From assembly GCA_016169945.1 (NCBI GenBank), contig JADLSH010000316.1:1364001-1428000 (forward strand): a stretch of DNA of 64,000 nt, read 5' to 3'. Positions 52,942 to 64,000 of this stretch are shown here, piece by piece (within the stretch, counting starts at the first letter, position 1; each line of letters begins with the position of its first letter). Source of the stretch: Trachythela sp. YZ-2020. Its lineage: Eukaryota; Cnidaria; Anthozoa; Malacalcyonacea; Clavulariidae. The notes beneath the pieces are model-generated. The model was not told the origin of the DNA, did not search any database, and saw nothing but the letters and a program-made list of their open reading frames with translations. The position numbers were made by a program, and so were the translations under genes.

Positions 52942-55793
52942 TAAGAAATCAGTGAGTTTTCTTCATGTTTACCACCATGTCAGTGTCTGTGTTTTGTGGT
53001 GGATCATTGTTAAATGGCATCCAGGTAAGTTAAAATTAAACTACAATGAGCATATGGCAGGCCAGTTCATTCGGCAGTAGAGAATTGTCCTTGTGTAAAT
53101 ATATTCGCGCGGCTGGGTATAGGTTTTCCACGATTACACGGGACCGCCCTGTCAATGCAGACAAATGTTTATCCACCTATCCCCAACTGTGGACGCACCA
53201 TACACCTACCGTATCCGTGGACGCATCTATAGGAAAGCGTACAATACAATCATGTAGTTGTTATATCTATATATTTGTTATAGATTGCCCACATTTGCAC
53301 CAGACTAGGTTGTCTTGGAAATTGTAGCATTAAATATATTTGTCTGAGACGCTGTTGGAGACCTATTTAAACGAGTTTTGGTACAAAAACCACATACCAT
53401 GAAGAAATATATCCCTGGAATACGAAACTAGTTTTCATACCTGAATCGATATCAATGCCCCGATAACAATAAATATGTTTGATCATGCGCGTTTCTCACT
53501 CATATCTTAACCTAATTTAATTTTTGTCTCTTTTTCAGGCGGGACAAGTAAGTAATAATAATAATAATAATAATAACAATAATAATAATAATAACGATTT
53601 AATTACAGTATTTCCACAAGGTGGCTCTTCACCTCCCATGCATAGCTAACTAATTACATAGAATAAATAAAGAAATAATATGTACATAATACAAATACGA
53701 AATTTAAGGAGCTAATGAGGTTTGAGATTATAAAATTAAGTGATATAATATCAGTTAACATCCGACGCCATATCCCTTAAGAAGGCTCTAGTCAGTTCGC
53801 AATATTCGTTAAAATCCTTGCCTTCAGTTATACTTGCTGGCAGAGTAATAAAAAGGGCGGCAGCCGAGTCCTGAAAGATTCCTTTTTCAAGGTAATCACA
53901 AGTTTCGTATAGGCACTGGAACGGAGGTTGCGGCAGTTATTTACAACTTGTAAGGTCAAGTAGGATGGCCACAGGTTATATAATAATTCATAGCTTGGAA
54001 AACAAGCTTAAGTAGGGAGAAGTCTCTTCTTTCTTTCATAGGGAGCGGGCATAACTATAAGTATAACTTCCTATGATATTAACAATTAATGATCAAACAA
54101 CTGCAGTCACACTATTAAACTATTATACTTATGATGAAATTTAATGTAAAAATGCCAAATATTATTTCGGCCAGTATCGTAATCTAGTAACATATGCATG
54201 CCATGTTTTTAAAAAATGGAGGACCGCATTGCAATGTTTAAAATGGTACTTAATATATGTTTTGGGTCAGTCTACAAAATAGTAATTTGTCCAATTTTAT
54301 TATAAAATTTTATATTTTATACAAATTTCTCTGACATAATAATGAAATAAGAAATGAAAACATCACTACTGTTTTATTTAATAATTTAAAAAGAACAGGC
54401 AGCGTAAAAATGTCATCAACTCATACTATATGCTAAATATTCCTATTTTTAGCTTATTTTGGCGCTATTCTGAATTGTTTCGTGCACGCAGTGATGTATT
54501 TTTATTACTTGTTATCCGCACTTGGTCCTCAATTCAAGAAGTACTTATGGTGGAAGAAATATCTCACAACACTTCAGTTGGTGAGTTTGGGTTTGGAAAC
54601 TTGGCGGAAATACAGCTGATTTTCTATGCTCTGTGTATTTGTTCAGGTTTCCAAATGTTGTGACTTGCATTTTGCATGGAACATATTAAGCAATGTTTTG
54701 TTTAAAGTTCCATCTGTAAATTGAATTACTCATTTTCTTTGATTTATTGGCCTAAAAACCAATATACGCATGTCCGGTTGGCGAAGACGAATCGCCTTTT
54801 TGCATAACCAAGGCTACCTTAGATAATAGTTTATATTTCAATTTTATCCGGTTTCCAAACCATGTCAGAGCGAGTAAGTTCCAAATGTGCTGATTTAGCG
54901 TTTGTCAGTTGTCATTTAAAATATTTTGTCAGTTGTCAGTCAAATATGTTACAGAATATTTACAAGACCTGTAGTTCTGCTTTCTTTCACCTTTCTAACA
55001 TCCATAGAATAAGAAAGTACTTAACTCGACAGGATACTGAGCGTTTGGTGCATGCACTTATTTCAAGTAAGATTGACTATTGTAATGGATTACTCTATGG
55101 CATTCCAGCTGTTCATATAACAAAACTACAACGTGTTCAAAATAATGCTGCCAGATCGGTTAACTGGTTCTGTACGATTCTGTCATATTAGACCTGTTTT
55201 GGAGGCCCTGTGTTGGTTGCCCGTTACTCAAATAATTTAATTTAAAAATTTGAGCTTTTCAATCAGCTGCTCCTAAACTCTGGAATAATGTTGACAGTTT
55301 ATGAAACGAACAATAATTTTAGATTTGAATAATAATATTTTGTAAATATAAGTAGAAACTATCGTGTAAATTCTAGGTTTTAAATGTAATGCGCATTTGA
55401 ACATTATGTTAAATTTTAAATGTTGAAAATACAGGCAAATGTCAGTAGTCAGTTAACCCACATTCAGTCCCTCACTGAAGTTAGGATTAAGGGTTTACTT
55501 GGTCCAACCCGATACGACTTAACTGTTAAACGGGGATCAATTGAAAGAAATAGGAAACTTGAACATATTGGTTATTATATACTTAACAATATTTTTTCTT
55601 CCTTCAGCTTCAGTTTTCAATGGTGTTTGTTTATGTCATAAATGCAATGACTGTACCATACTGTGGTTATCCTCGTTGGTTGCTCTGGATCTTCATTGGT
55701 TACGATATTACTTTGATAATCCTGTTTGGGAATTTTTATATGCAAGAATATGTGAAGAAAAATAGAAAGACAATGGACGCGAAATTAAAATAG
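52942..55793 (+). CDS. ELOVL-type fatty-acid elongase, last four exons
   Basis: Exons 52942-53024, 53539-53547, 54453-54580 and 55608-55793 (stop TAG 55791), all with GT/AG introns and matching phases. Exon 1 here has the catalytic histidine box in [15 protein letters not shown]. Exon 2 is a 9-nt microexon supplying the conserved Gly-Gly-Thr before [18 protein letters not shown]. Exon 3 ends [12 protein letters not shown]. Exon 4 gives [13 protein letters not shown] ... [22 protein letters not shown] enzymes condense malonyl-CoA with fatty acyl-CoA in the ER membrane; the multiple TM segments fit. The N-terminal exons were not found within about 2 kb upstream. No frame damage; probably a working host gene. 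The exact ELOVL subtype is not assigned. Confidence 0.9.
53539..53547 (+). other. 9-nt ELOVL microexon
   Basis: GCGGGACAA between CTTTTTCAG and GTAAGT. Included, it adds three codons in frame and yields the family-conserved Gly-Gly-Thr; skipped, the frame still continues but without that motif. Confidence 0.8.
53549..53593. repeat. AATA/ATAATA microsatellite
   Basis: TAATAATAATAAT run directly after the microexon donor, in the ELOVL intron. Confidence 0.9.
54862..55310 (+). pseudogene. LINE ORF2 fragment in the last ELOVL intron
   Basis: Frame with [20 protein letters not shown] and [16 protein letters not shown], the post-RT region of a non-LTR element, then stops and a worn [14 protein letters not shown] end near 55265-55300. 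Sense to ELOVL. Confidence 0.65.
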
Positions 55794-56034
55794 ATTCTCA
55801 AACTTATTGCCTGTTATATGCATAAAGTACTCCAGGGTTTTTGTCTTGAGCACATCATTAGAGAATAAAACGTACGTGGATTCTTGAAATTCTGCTATGT
55901 ATGTACGCATATAGAATTCCATTTAAATCGCACGCTTCACTCACAACCTTGCAGATGATTTTCATTAGCTAGGTGCATTTACATGCACTACAACTAGTAC
56001 CCCCCTCCCCCATTTGGTTTGTCGACCTATATTT

Positions 56035-56400
56035 TAAAATTTCAATTTTACTTTAGAACAACTGCAAACGTTTGTCAAAAACCATTTCTTTCATCCAATC
56101 AATGATTTTCAACTAGTAAAACATGTTTTTAGAAATTTGAATATTTAGGCGCTGTTGTCCCCTTGAAAATTACAAATTTGCTTTAGAACTACGCCAAACG
56201 TGTTGGGGATGATCAAAAACCATTTCATCCATCTAAGCAATGACTTTCAAAATACTGGTAAAAACATGTTTTTAGAAAGTTTAAAATCAATCTTGGCCCT
56301 GTGGTCTCCTCACCCCCCTTAATTTTGTTTAGAACTACTTTAAACGTTATGGGGATGATCAAGCACCTTCTTTTTCTTCAAACAGTGACTTTCAACTCAT
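56035..56400. repeat. Diverged tandem repeat, about 140-bp units
   Basis: Three related units, each with TTTAGAACTAC...AAACG...GATGATCAAAAACC and TGACTTTCAA segments. Noncoding. Confidence 0.7.
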
Positions 56401-56559
56401 ATATACCGAATACCAAGGTCGTCTAGTTCCTTAATTGAAGTGTTCTTGGAATTTATCCTGAAACGAATCAGTACTGTTTGTTTAATATTTCTTTAACTAG
56501 AGCAGATATTTTAATATTAGCTAGTAATTTAGCTTGCTAGTCCTTCATTTTGCGGACTA

Positions 56560-57670
56560 TGTTTAAGTAAAAATGGAATGGTCTTTTTGGTTACAATTTT
56601 CTGAGGCGCATAACCATGGCCGTCGCGAAGATGTATCAGCAGTGGGGGGTGTGAGTATCTCATTTGCCGACAAGAGGGCGTGGTCTCTGGGTGTGGTCGT
56701 TCCTAGTTAACTACTCAAAATTACACATAATTTTTGACAACGCCTTAATTCAATAGGAATGACAGGCCAGGGGGAGGATCTGACCGTGACAAAAAGGCCT
56801 CGCATAGCTGTAACTAGGGGGGTCCAGGGTCATGCTTCCCAAAGAAAATATTGCGGATTTACTACCAAACAAGCCTATTTTAGAGAAAAAGGAACACGAA
56901 AAAGACACAGAAATAACAAAATTGTTTTGTCAATACTTATAACACCGAGTTTTAATTATCTCAAAACACAAAAATAGTTAGAAAAAAATCATTTTATTTC
57001 ATGTTGTAACAGCAGCACAACAGCAGTTGAGATTGTAAATAATTTGTTTAATTAAACATATTCAAAATGCCACTTTTTCTCCAAAAAGACTGACAGATAA
57101 CGCAGATTCCACGTCGTATCTTTATTTGACCGGAATTAGTTTACTTACTTATTTAACTATTTAAATAACTAATTTAAATAATACTGATTCTTTGCATAAC
57201 AGCGATCAGACGTGTTCTGAGTCACTGAGTGTTATTCATTTATTGACTTCTGTCACTGCTGTACTTGAATAAAACTAGTTTTAAAACATAGAAAAACGTT
57301 GCACTATCATGCCAGGTTGGTTGTTGGAAGTACTACACGAGATTTGAACACTTTAAAGTCGAATTTATGCTATCGACGACGACTTCGTATAGAGGAGCAT
57401 GTGGGCATTATTTTGATGTCAATATTATGCTTATGAGAAGAAAGTTGAAGTGGTTGTCAAGTCCCTTCTGCTCATGTCATCAACATGGGCGTGGTTTGTT
57501 TACATGATTATATTGTTTTGAAACATATTGAAATATTCTTAAAATCTGCACAAACAACTACTATTTTTACTATTTAATAATAAGTTAAAGCTTTACGTAA
57601 GCACGATAACGTCTTGAAATAGTTGGTAAAGTAAAGCATTTGGTCTCTATTCTCATCCATGTTAAACTAA
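56560..57670. other. No recognised gene
   Basis: AT-rich; a 72-codon plus frame at 56759 shows no domain. Nothing else seen. Confidence 0.4.
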
Positions 57671-57679
57671 TGTTAAGCA

Positions 57680-58085
57680 GTTCACGGTTCTCTTTCAAAG
57701 TCCAAAAATTTGGAATTCTCTGCCTGATGACATAAAAAAACGGACTATTACAATTGCTTCAGTAGCAGAATGCAAAGTTACTTATCGTATTCTTAATTCA
57801 TTTTGATACTTAATTAGCCTCACGATTGATAGTGTTTGTGCACGACACCAAATCTTATACAGTCATATTCGAAACTTTTTTCAATCCTGACCAATATTAC
57901 GAGGAGTCATTCTTTACACAAGACTTTTGGTTTCATGGATGCTTCCTCGCAACTTATATAAACATACATGTATCTTATATATTTAGGTTCTCCTTGAGTG
58001 CGTATTATGTGTCCTTTTTCGATAAATACATATGCATCTTTATTGTGACAAATCAATAAAATGAAAAATGAAATGAAAAATGAAA
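57680..58085 (+). mobile_element. LINE 3' end with (AAAATGA)n tail
   Basis: PKIWNSLPDDIKK is followed by a stop near 57805, a 3' UTR and a tail AATGAAAAATGAAATGAAAA at 58060-58085. Confidence 0.65.
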
Positions 58086-58089
58086 AGCA

Positions 58090-59270
58090 TATTGCAATTT
58101 ACTTCGCTCAACCGCCGAAATTGCTAAAAATCTAGACAAATTTTGTCCATACCCATGTAACGGATGCTTCCTAAAATCTTTAATTTAAAATTTGCTGTTC
58201 TGGGTGAAGTTTCCTCTTTATCAACTCAATTTTACCCTTCTTGATGTATCCTGAATGCGTATTGATCTAATGTGCGGGCATACAGATCGAAATTTTAATT
58301 AAATTATCTATTGTTTGAAAAGAAAATGTAAACAAAACACGCGCGTGCATGAGCAGAACGGATTCGACAGCTACTTTAAGGAAGTCAAGAGTGGCATAAT
58401 ATACCAATTTCCCGGCTTCCTTTAAAGATGCTGATCATGACGATTAGAATATAAGATGGAAAAAACTCCGAAGAATTGCATCTCGAACAACCCTAGATAT
58501 GGATCAAAATCAAGACAAAATTTTCATGGTTATTTTTCGACTTTATTTCAAAGCCTTCTTCAGAGACCAACTGACTACAATAAAATATGTACGTTCTTTA
58601 TATGTAGAAGCGAAAGGACAATAGAAGTATAAAGTTTACAACGGTTAAACTCAGATTTGAAATTTGAAATTGTATACAGAAAGGATATGATTGGCTATAT
58701 TTACAACAAATTGTTTACGCTATTTATACAAATCCACGATATAAGGAAAGTTCGTACATAAAGATGCATGCATTAGGTTGCTTATCAATGGTTACAATAT
58801 GAATATTACGTAAATGATAAGCTACAGATGACTAAATTAATGAGCTGTTAGTGACAAGTAATTAGGAGTGTGGAGTTAATTGTTCTTCCATTGAAAAAAT
58901 TTAAGATAAACATCGTTCTTTTTACAATCATATAGAAACAATAAAAAACGATTAGACATACCACAGGTTAACGCCACAAACAAGAATCTGACATTACATT
59001 GAACTTGATACATTGCATTCGTTGAAATAACCTTGCTGAATATGTAGAAGTTACGGTCGCAAGTGAAGTGCTGCCGAAACGTGATTTCAGTAAAGCTATC
59101 ATAAAATTGGAAACATGTAACCTTCTAGGAAAGGGGCGATCAGGGAGTAGGGTATATAGGCTAGCTTAGAAGTAAGAATGTTGCAGCAAGGAAACGGGTC
59201 AACTGCGGAGTTGGAAAGCCGGAAGGTGGGGCGGAGGGGAGGTGGGGCACAGTGGAAGCGGGGTACCATT
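58090..59270. other. No recognised gene
   Basis: Noncoding. Two spots (58555-58590 minus, 59060-59085 plus) resemble worn hammerhead halves (CTGAAGAAGGC..GAAA; GCCGAAACG) but neither folds convincingly. Confidence 0.35.
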
Positions 59271-59279
59271 TCCACCATC

Positions 59280-59451
59280 CGACAAACCTTCCTTGAAGAG
59301 ACCATCTCATAGACCTTAGGGCAATGACAAGCACCGGAGGGTCTGAACATGTTACATTACCTGACACAACCTTACACATAATGACTTCCGACCTTCTGAA
59401 TACCATTATACCATATTCACCACATGACACAACATTACTTCCCATGACCTC
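59280..59451. repeat. About 60-bp minisatellite, left part
   Basis: Units of the type GACCTTCTGAACACC...CATCTTCACCATCTGACACAACCTTACATCACAT. The array continues at 62866 after Harbinger-2, which therefore inserted into it. Confidence 0.75.
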
Positions 59452-59459
59452 CTGGGGCC

Positions 59460-59625
59460 GGTTGTTCAAACGTGGGCTAACTTAACCTGGGGATAAGACT
59501 TAACCCTGGGCTAAATTCCCTAGCCCAGGGTTAGCTAACCCTGGGCTAAAATTGCGTTGTTCAAAGCCGGGTTAGCGCTAGGGTTAGTTAACCCAGGGAT
59601 AAGAGACTTAACCCTGGGCTAACAA
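59460..59625. repeat. Left subterminal TTAACCCTGGGCTAA array
   Basis: Direct and inverted copies of TTAACCCTGGGCTAA and AGCCCAGGGTTAGC. A matching cluster lies at about 62690-62845. Candidate sites for the Myb-like protein. Confidence 0.7.
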
Positions 59626-59651
59626 AGCGCGCGAAATCAAAATCTTTCAAA

Positions 59652-60553
59652 ATGGCCGACGTTTCCGGGGAGCAAAAGGAAAGAAAACGTAAATTAAACT
59701 TTAGTATTTCAGAGATAAACATAATAACAGATAAAGTTGAAGAAAACCTTAAAGTTTTAAACTCAAAATTTACAAACGCGGTTACAAACAAGAGAAAAAA
59801 CGAGATTTGGGAAGCAATAACAAAGGAAGTTAACGCAGTAGGAGTGGCGAAAAGGACAACACAGGACATCAAAGAGAAGTGGAAAAAAATGACGAGCGGT
59901 GCAAAGAAGAAGTTTTCGGAGATAAGAAAACAGCAGCAAAGAACCGGCGGCGGACCTGCACCACCAGAACCCTCTCAATCTGATGAGAGAATTATCAAAA
60001 TGTTTAAAGAAACTCCTCTTTTCTCTGGTCTTGATGGTTTTGAGACAGGTACGTATAGTGTAAAATAAAACGCCGCATTTCGGGCAAGTTTGGGCAAGTT
60101 TTCCGTGAAACTGGTTCCCAGCCAACGGCGAGCATAGGGCAGAATGCCGGGCAATCAACCTACATTTTGCATGTGTTTATCAATTCAGAGTCTTTATAAT
60201 ACCTATATTGTTTTAAATCGGTTCAACTAGCTAACAAATCATTATTACTGATATGACGAGCAGAAATGGAAACTGATGATGAGATAAGTATAGTCCTTGA
60301 CGAGGATAGTCTGGAGCATCTTTTATCAGTCGATGAAGATAATTCAGATTTGTCTTTCGTACCAACATCATTGCCAATCCCAGCATGTTCATTCCCGGTT
60401 GAAAATATCAACATTAAGAAAGTCCCCACGAAGCGAGTATCCAACCAAGATATTATGCAACTACAGACCGAAGTCCTCGAGTTGCAGAAAGCAGTGTTGA
60501 AATTAAAGAAGGAAAAGCTTGAGCTTGAAATCGGTAAATTGAAGAAATTTTAA
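59652..60553 (+). CDS. Harbinger-2 Myb/SANT-like DNA-binding protein (two exons)
   Basis: Exon 1 59652-60048 (donor GTACGT), exon 2 60264-60553 (acceptor CGAGCAG); 228 aa, frame kept. Residues about 14-95 form the Myb/SANT-like domain (FSISEINIITDKVEEN, NEIWEAITKEVNAVG, DIKEKWKKMTSGAKKK). Pro/Gln linker, acidic middle, and a C-terminal leucine-rich coiled coil (QTEVLELQKAVLKLKKEKLE). It would bind subterminal repeats and bring the nuclease to the ends. Convergent with the nuclease gene. Confidence 0.85.
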
Positions 60554-60885
60554 GGGTCCTTCATTTTCAATTGTTGAACAACATCATCTGTTTTGTGCTT
60601 TCAACCTGCTTGAAATATTTTCTTCCGTTTTCGTGTTACTTATAGAACACAATTGAGATTTAATAATATTAGGCAGTATAAAGAGATAACTTGATTTAAT
60701 ATTATTTCCAAACTACAGTGTGACTTGCATAGAAGTGCTTGCTATGCAAAGAGGGGTGTTTGAAAAAGGGAAAACTTCAACTGTAAATTTCAAAAAATGA
60801 AGGCTCATTTTACAACTAATAATCCCAGAGCCAGGACCAGGCTAAGTCACTGCTTTAACTTTTTATTTTATTTTCTACTTCAAAT

Positions 60886-61022
60886 ATTTGTTTGTGGTTT
60901 TATAGTTTTAATCCATTGGCTGTCAGCCTGTGGGCACAAATTATGGTGAAAACTATTGACATATTATTATGTAAATGTGACAGCCAATGGATTTAAACTA
61001 TAAAACCACAAACAAATATTCA
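60886..61022. repeat. Hairpin between the Harbinger-2 genes
   Basis: AATATTTGTTTGTGGTTTTA ... CCATTGGCTGTCA and its complement; about 42-bp arms, 50-nt loop. It lies just after the Myb-like gene, perhaps a small nested MITE. Confidence 0.75.
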
Positions 61023-61396
61023 ATAGTGTAGTCAGTCAAACATAGATAACAAAAAAAATTATGGAGTGTTGACCAATTATTTAACATTGTTAATTATTGT
61101 ACATAATTGTTAATATTACACTATTGAACCATATTTTTCAAAGTGGATTATAATAGACTTGTTTAATAATGACATATATAGAGTGCAGAAAATGCAATGT
61201 TACACAATCTGATTGGCTCATGTTTTTGACAAGCCATATTCATTAAAAAGGTCAATTGAATATGGTGATACTTGCCTACATTTAAATATTGTATTTGAAT
61301 TATAATCAATGAACAAAGTTATATTGTATATACAAGGAATTCAATGAGTTAATAATTATTTTTAAAATAATTGAATTGTGTTATTTGTTTACAAAC

Positions 61397-62654
61397 TTAA
61401 AAGAAAGTGTTTGTTATATGTTGCCTGATTAAACGACCAGTTTGAGGTCCTTCATAGATCTCCACCTCAGGTTGGTCATCATCAACCTCAAGCTCCAACA
61501 TGGGTTCATTAAATGCAAGTGCAATATTGTGCAATATTGCACATGCACCAATGAGTTTGCAAACTTTCTGTGGTTGCATTCGCACTTCTGAGTGAAGCAG
61601 GTGGAAGCGTCGTTTGAACCTCCCAAAGGTTTGTTCGATTGTCACCCGTGTTGATCGTTGTGATCGGTTGAATGCTCTTTCACTAGCCGTGGAAGGGTTG
61701 TTGTATGGTGTCATCAGGTAAGGCTTCAGAGCATAACCACTGTCACCAAGAAGGACACCATCTTCTAGTTGGTGATTGTTGTTCTCAAGATATTCATACA
61801 CATGACATGTACGGAAAATATGGCTGTCATGTGTACTACCAGGCCATCGTGCAACGACATTGGTGAATCGTCCTATGAAAACATTGTTTACATGTATAGT
61901 ACAGCTTAGTACAGTAAATGCACAATGCAATAAATCTAAAAGGAAATGTACATTGTGGAGAATCTTTCCTATAATAATTGTTTTTTGCATTTTGTACTTA
62001 GCAACCCTACCCCCTGACCCACGCCTATTATTATAGTATTATAATTTTTAAATATTTTAATTTTAAAATTTCAAATTATTTTAATAATTTTCAATAATTT
62101 TTACCTTCATGATCACAAATGCCTTGAACATTTATTGAATGGTATCGCTTCCGGTTGACGTAATTATTCTCATTGTTGTGAGGAGCCTGAATCCGAATAT
62201 GTGTACCGTCGATACATCCGATAACACTGGGGAAGCCAGCTTTTGCATAGAAGCCTGCTTTTATGTCGTCAATTTCTTCATTGGATGGCCATTTTATAAA
62301 TTGTTGTCGCCTACGACAAAGTGCCAAGGACACGTCTCTGACCACTCGCGATACGGTTGACTTGTCAGTACCGAATGTGTCGCCGATGACTTGCAAAAAA
62401 CTCCCAGACGCAAAGAAACGTAATGCAATCAATACTTGTTGCTCGGGAGAAAGTGCATGGCCACGTTTCGTGTCGCGAATTAAGTCGTCGTAAAGAAAGT
62501 TTGTGATATAGTTTATAGCATTTCTGCCAAATCTATATCGTGCTCTTAAATGCTGGTCATTGAAACCATCAACATTTAGACCGCGTGGGCGATATCTTCG
62601 TTGTTGACGAGCATAATTTACATGAAATAAATTCAGATCTAGTAGACCAGCCAT
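61397..62654 (-). CDS. Harbinger-2 HARBI1-like DDE nuclease (two exons)
   Basis: Exon 1 62654-62105, exon 2 61872-61397; GTAAAA...TCATAG intron; 341 aa, close to the length of animal HARBI1. N-terminal helix-turn-helix region ([17 protein letters not shown]). Catalytic residues: Asp in GCIDGTHI, Asp in GSTHDSHIF, Glu in [14 protein letters not shown]. No stops or shifts. With intact ends and partner it may still be active. Confidence 0.9.
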
Positions 62655-62865
62655 GTTTGTTTTGTTTTAAACTCGGTGAGCTAAAGTTAGCCCACTCGTT
62701 AACCCACTGTTTGAGGTGGGTTAAAGTTAGCCCATGGTTTATCCCTGGGTTAACGTTAACCCACCTTTGAACAACGCAACTTATCCTAGGGTTAAAATTT
62801 AGCCCTAGGATAGGCCATTTTAGCCCAGGGATAGCGTTAGCCCGCTTTTGAACAACCGGCCCCTG

Positions 62866-63350
62866 ACCTTCTGAACAATTTACACCATCTTCATCATCTA
62901 ACACAACGCTACATCACATGATCTCCCAACCTTGCAAACACCTTACGCTATCTTCACCATCTAACACAACCGAACATCATACGGCATCTTTACCTCTGAC
63001 ACAATCTAACATTGCATGACGTCCTGAATATCTGAAGACCTTACGCCATCTACACCATGTGATACAACCTTACATCACATCACATACCGACCTGCTGAAC
63101 ACCTTACACCATCTTACACAACCTTATATCCTACTGGTCCCTGATCTTCTGAATATGTTACGCTATCTTCACCATCTGACACAACCTAACGTCATATGAC
63201 CTCCCGACTTTCTGAACGCCTTATGCTACTCACCATCTGACACGTCCTTACATCACCTGACCTACTGACCTTCTGAACACCTTTTCGCATTTCACAATCT
63301 TACACATTTCACAATCTTACACAGCCTTGCCTCATACGACCGATTCTGAA
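62866..63350. repeat. About 60-bp minisatellite, right part
   Basis: Continuation of the array at 59280: TGACCTTCTGAACACCTTA, CACCATCT(G/A)ACACAACC, TACATCACATGA, about eight diverged units. Confidence 0.75.
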
Positions 63351-63352
63351 CA

Positions 63353-63734
63353 GACGACCTTCGTTACTCATTCGCATTATTGTTTGCTCAAAGAAACCAG
63401 TAAATTCTGAATTAATTTTTTTTTATACAAACATCAATTTGACAACAATTTGTACAACAAATGAAGTATAGTCTGAGTCGGTCTGATCAACTGACTTTGT
63501 CGATACATCCCTGCTCTCAGTGTGTCCTTGGAAAATGAAGTGTATATGACCTCCCCCGATTTAAATTTTAGGCTTCTCCTGTCTTGTAGATTTGCACACT
63601 CCTCTACTATATTTATATAACCAAAGCAGATTGTCTCATCATGACAAGATATAATTTTTTGCATTGTACAACAATGACAATGGCTATCTTTGATTTAATG
63701 CATTTTAATTGTTTTGAACGCTGCTTAATTTATA
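63353..63734. other. No recognised gene
   Basis: Noncoding; a 76-codon minus frame (63664-63434) shows no family resemblance. Confidence 0.4.
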
Positions 63735-63952
63735 CAGGGTGTCCCAAATAAAAGGCTACCTTTTCAAATTCAAATTAGCATGTTAATTCAAGCAACCTAT
63801 TCTATTCAATATCCCATGTGTATAAAACTGTGTGTTTTTACGCATTCGTCGTTTAAAAGCGATAATGAATTTCAAAGAACTACAATAGGTTGCTTGAATT
63901 AACATGCTAATTTGAATTTGAAAAGGTAGCCTTTTTTTGGGACACCCTGTAC
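63735..63952. mobile_element. Tc1/mariner-type MITE
   Basis: Terminal inverted repeats of about 65 bp beginning CAGGGTGTCCCAAATAAAAG, near perfect, with TA on both sides as target duplication. Total 218 bp, noncoding. Confidence 0.85.
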
Positions 63953-64000
63953 AATTACTTCATTATGTGCACTGAAGCTGAACAGCAGATTAATGAATCA

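Larger units (their letters stand above)
59455..62862. mobile_element. PIF/Harbinger transposon with intact ends (Harbinger-2)
   Basis: 3408 bp. Left end GGGCCGGTTGTTCAAACGTG; the right end is its complement with two mismatches over 27 bp. CTG on both sides (59452-59454, 62863-62865). Subterminal 100-150 bp at both ends contain many TTAACCCWGGGCTAA units, likely binding sites. Two genes: Myb-like (+) and nuclease (-), both open. All parts needed for mobility appear present. Confidence 0.9.

Noticed and set aside
54430..54663. 77-codon frame starting MLNIPIF
   Set aside because: Wrong frame; the same DNA is an ELOVL exon with exact splice borders in another frame.
58555..59085. Possible further hammerheads
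   Set aside because: Pieces of core (CTGAAGA, GAAA; GCCGAAACG) are present but stem I and stem II do not pair well enough.
59161..59469. 102-codon minus-strand protein
   Set aside because: Runs across the 60-bp minisatellite and into the Harbinger-2 terminus; no domain.

Overview
Eukaryotic, AT-rich, repeat-dominated DNA from an animal, most likely a cnidarian. This is inferred from an ELOVL fatty-acid elongase with animal-type introns, a duplicated signal-peptide/cystine-knot peptide gene, hammerhead-carrying Penelope-like retroelements, and Harbinger, LINE, SINE and MITE relics. I saw no tRNA gene, rRNA gene, CRISPR array or bacterial operon.

Layout. 1-2.4 kb: no recognised gene, one long foldback repeat. 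2.5-7.2 kb: a PIF/Harbinger transposon (Harbinger-1) with nested MITEs, a two-exon nuclease with open frame, and a frameshifted Myb/SANT partner. 7.2-22.2 kb: a decayed Polinton/adintovirus-like element. Its left block (mostly minus strand) holds a packaging ATPase, capsid-like proteins, the C-terminal half of an integrase and unknown proteins. About 3.6 kb of gene-poor DNA separates this from a plus-strand block with a 2-TM protein, a VLTF3-like factor, two BRO-N genes, small membrane and zinc-finger proteins, and the N-terminal part of a protein-primed DNA polymerase B. A 12-bp palindrome (AATAATATTATT) punctuates gene borders in both blocks and ties them together. 22.4-23.8 kb: a broken tyrosine-recombinase (DIRS-like) element.

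24.2-28.3 kb and 42.6-50.7 kb: rearranged Penelope-like elements (RT and GIY-YIG pieces in both orientations, large palindromes) with at least nine hammerhead ribozyme cores, many followed by a conserved hairpin. 28.26-29.37 kb: an unrecognised protein whose two reading blocks are separated by exactly 27 nt bounded by GTAAGT and CCCAG. 30.75-42.88 kb: a 6.1-kb tandem duplication, each copy with a two-exon secreted cysteine-rich peptide gene. 45-47.5 kb: PLE, LINE and SINE fragments.

52.2-55.8 kb: host sequence. A short exon-like ORF is followed by a perfect histone-type 3' stem-loop. Then come the last four exons of an ELOVL elongase, including a 9-nt microexon. 59.45-62.86 kb: a second Harbinger (Harbinger-2) with matched termini, a CTG target duplication and two open two-exon genes. 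A Tc1/mariner-type MITE lies near the right end.

Most of the window is therefore layered mobile DNA. The genes that look intact are the elongase exons, the two cystine-rich peptide genes, the Harbinger nucleases and a few small viral ORFs.
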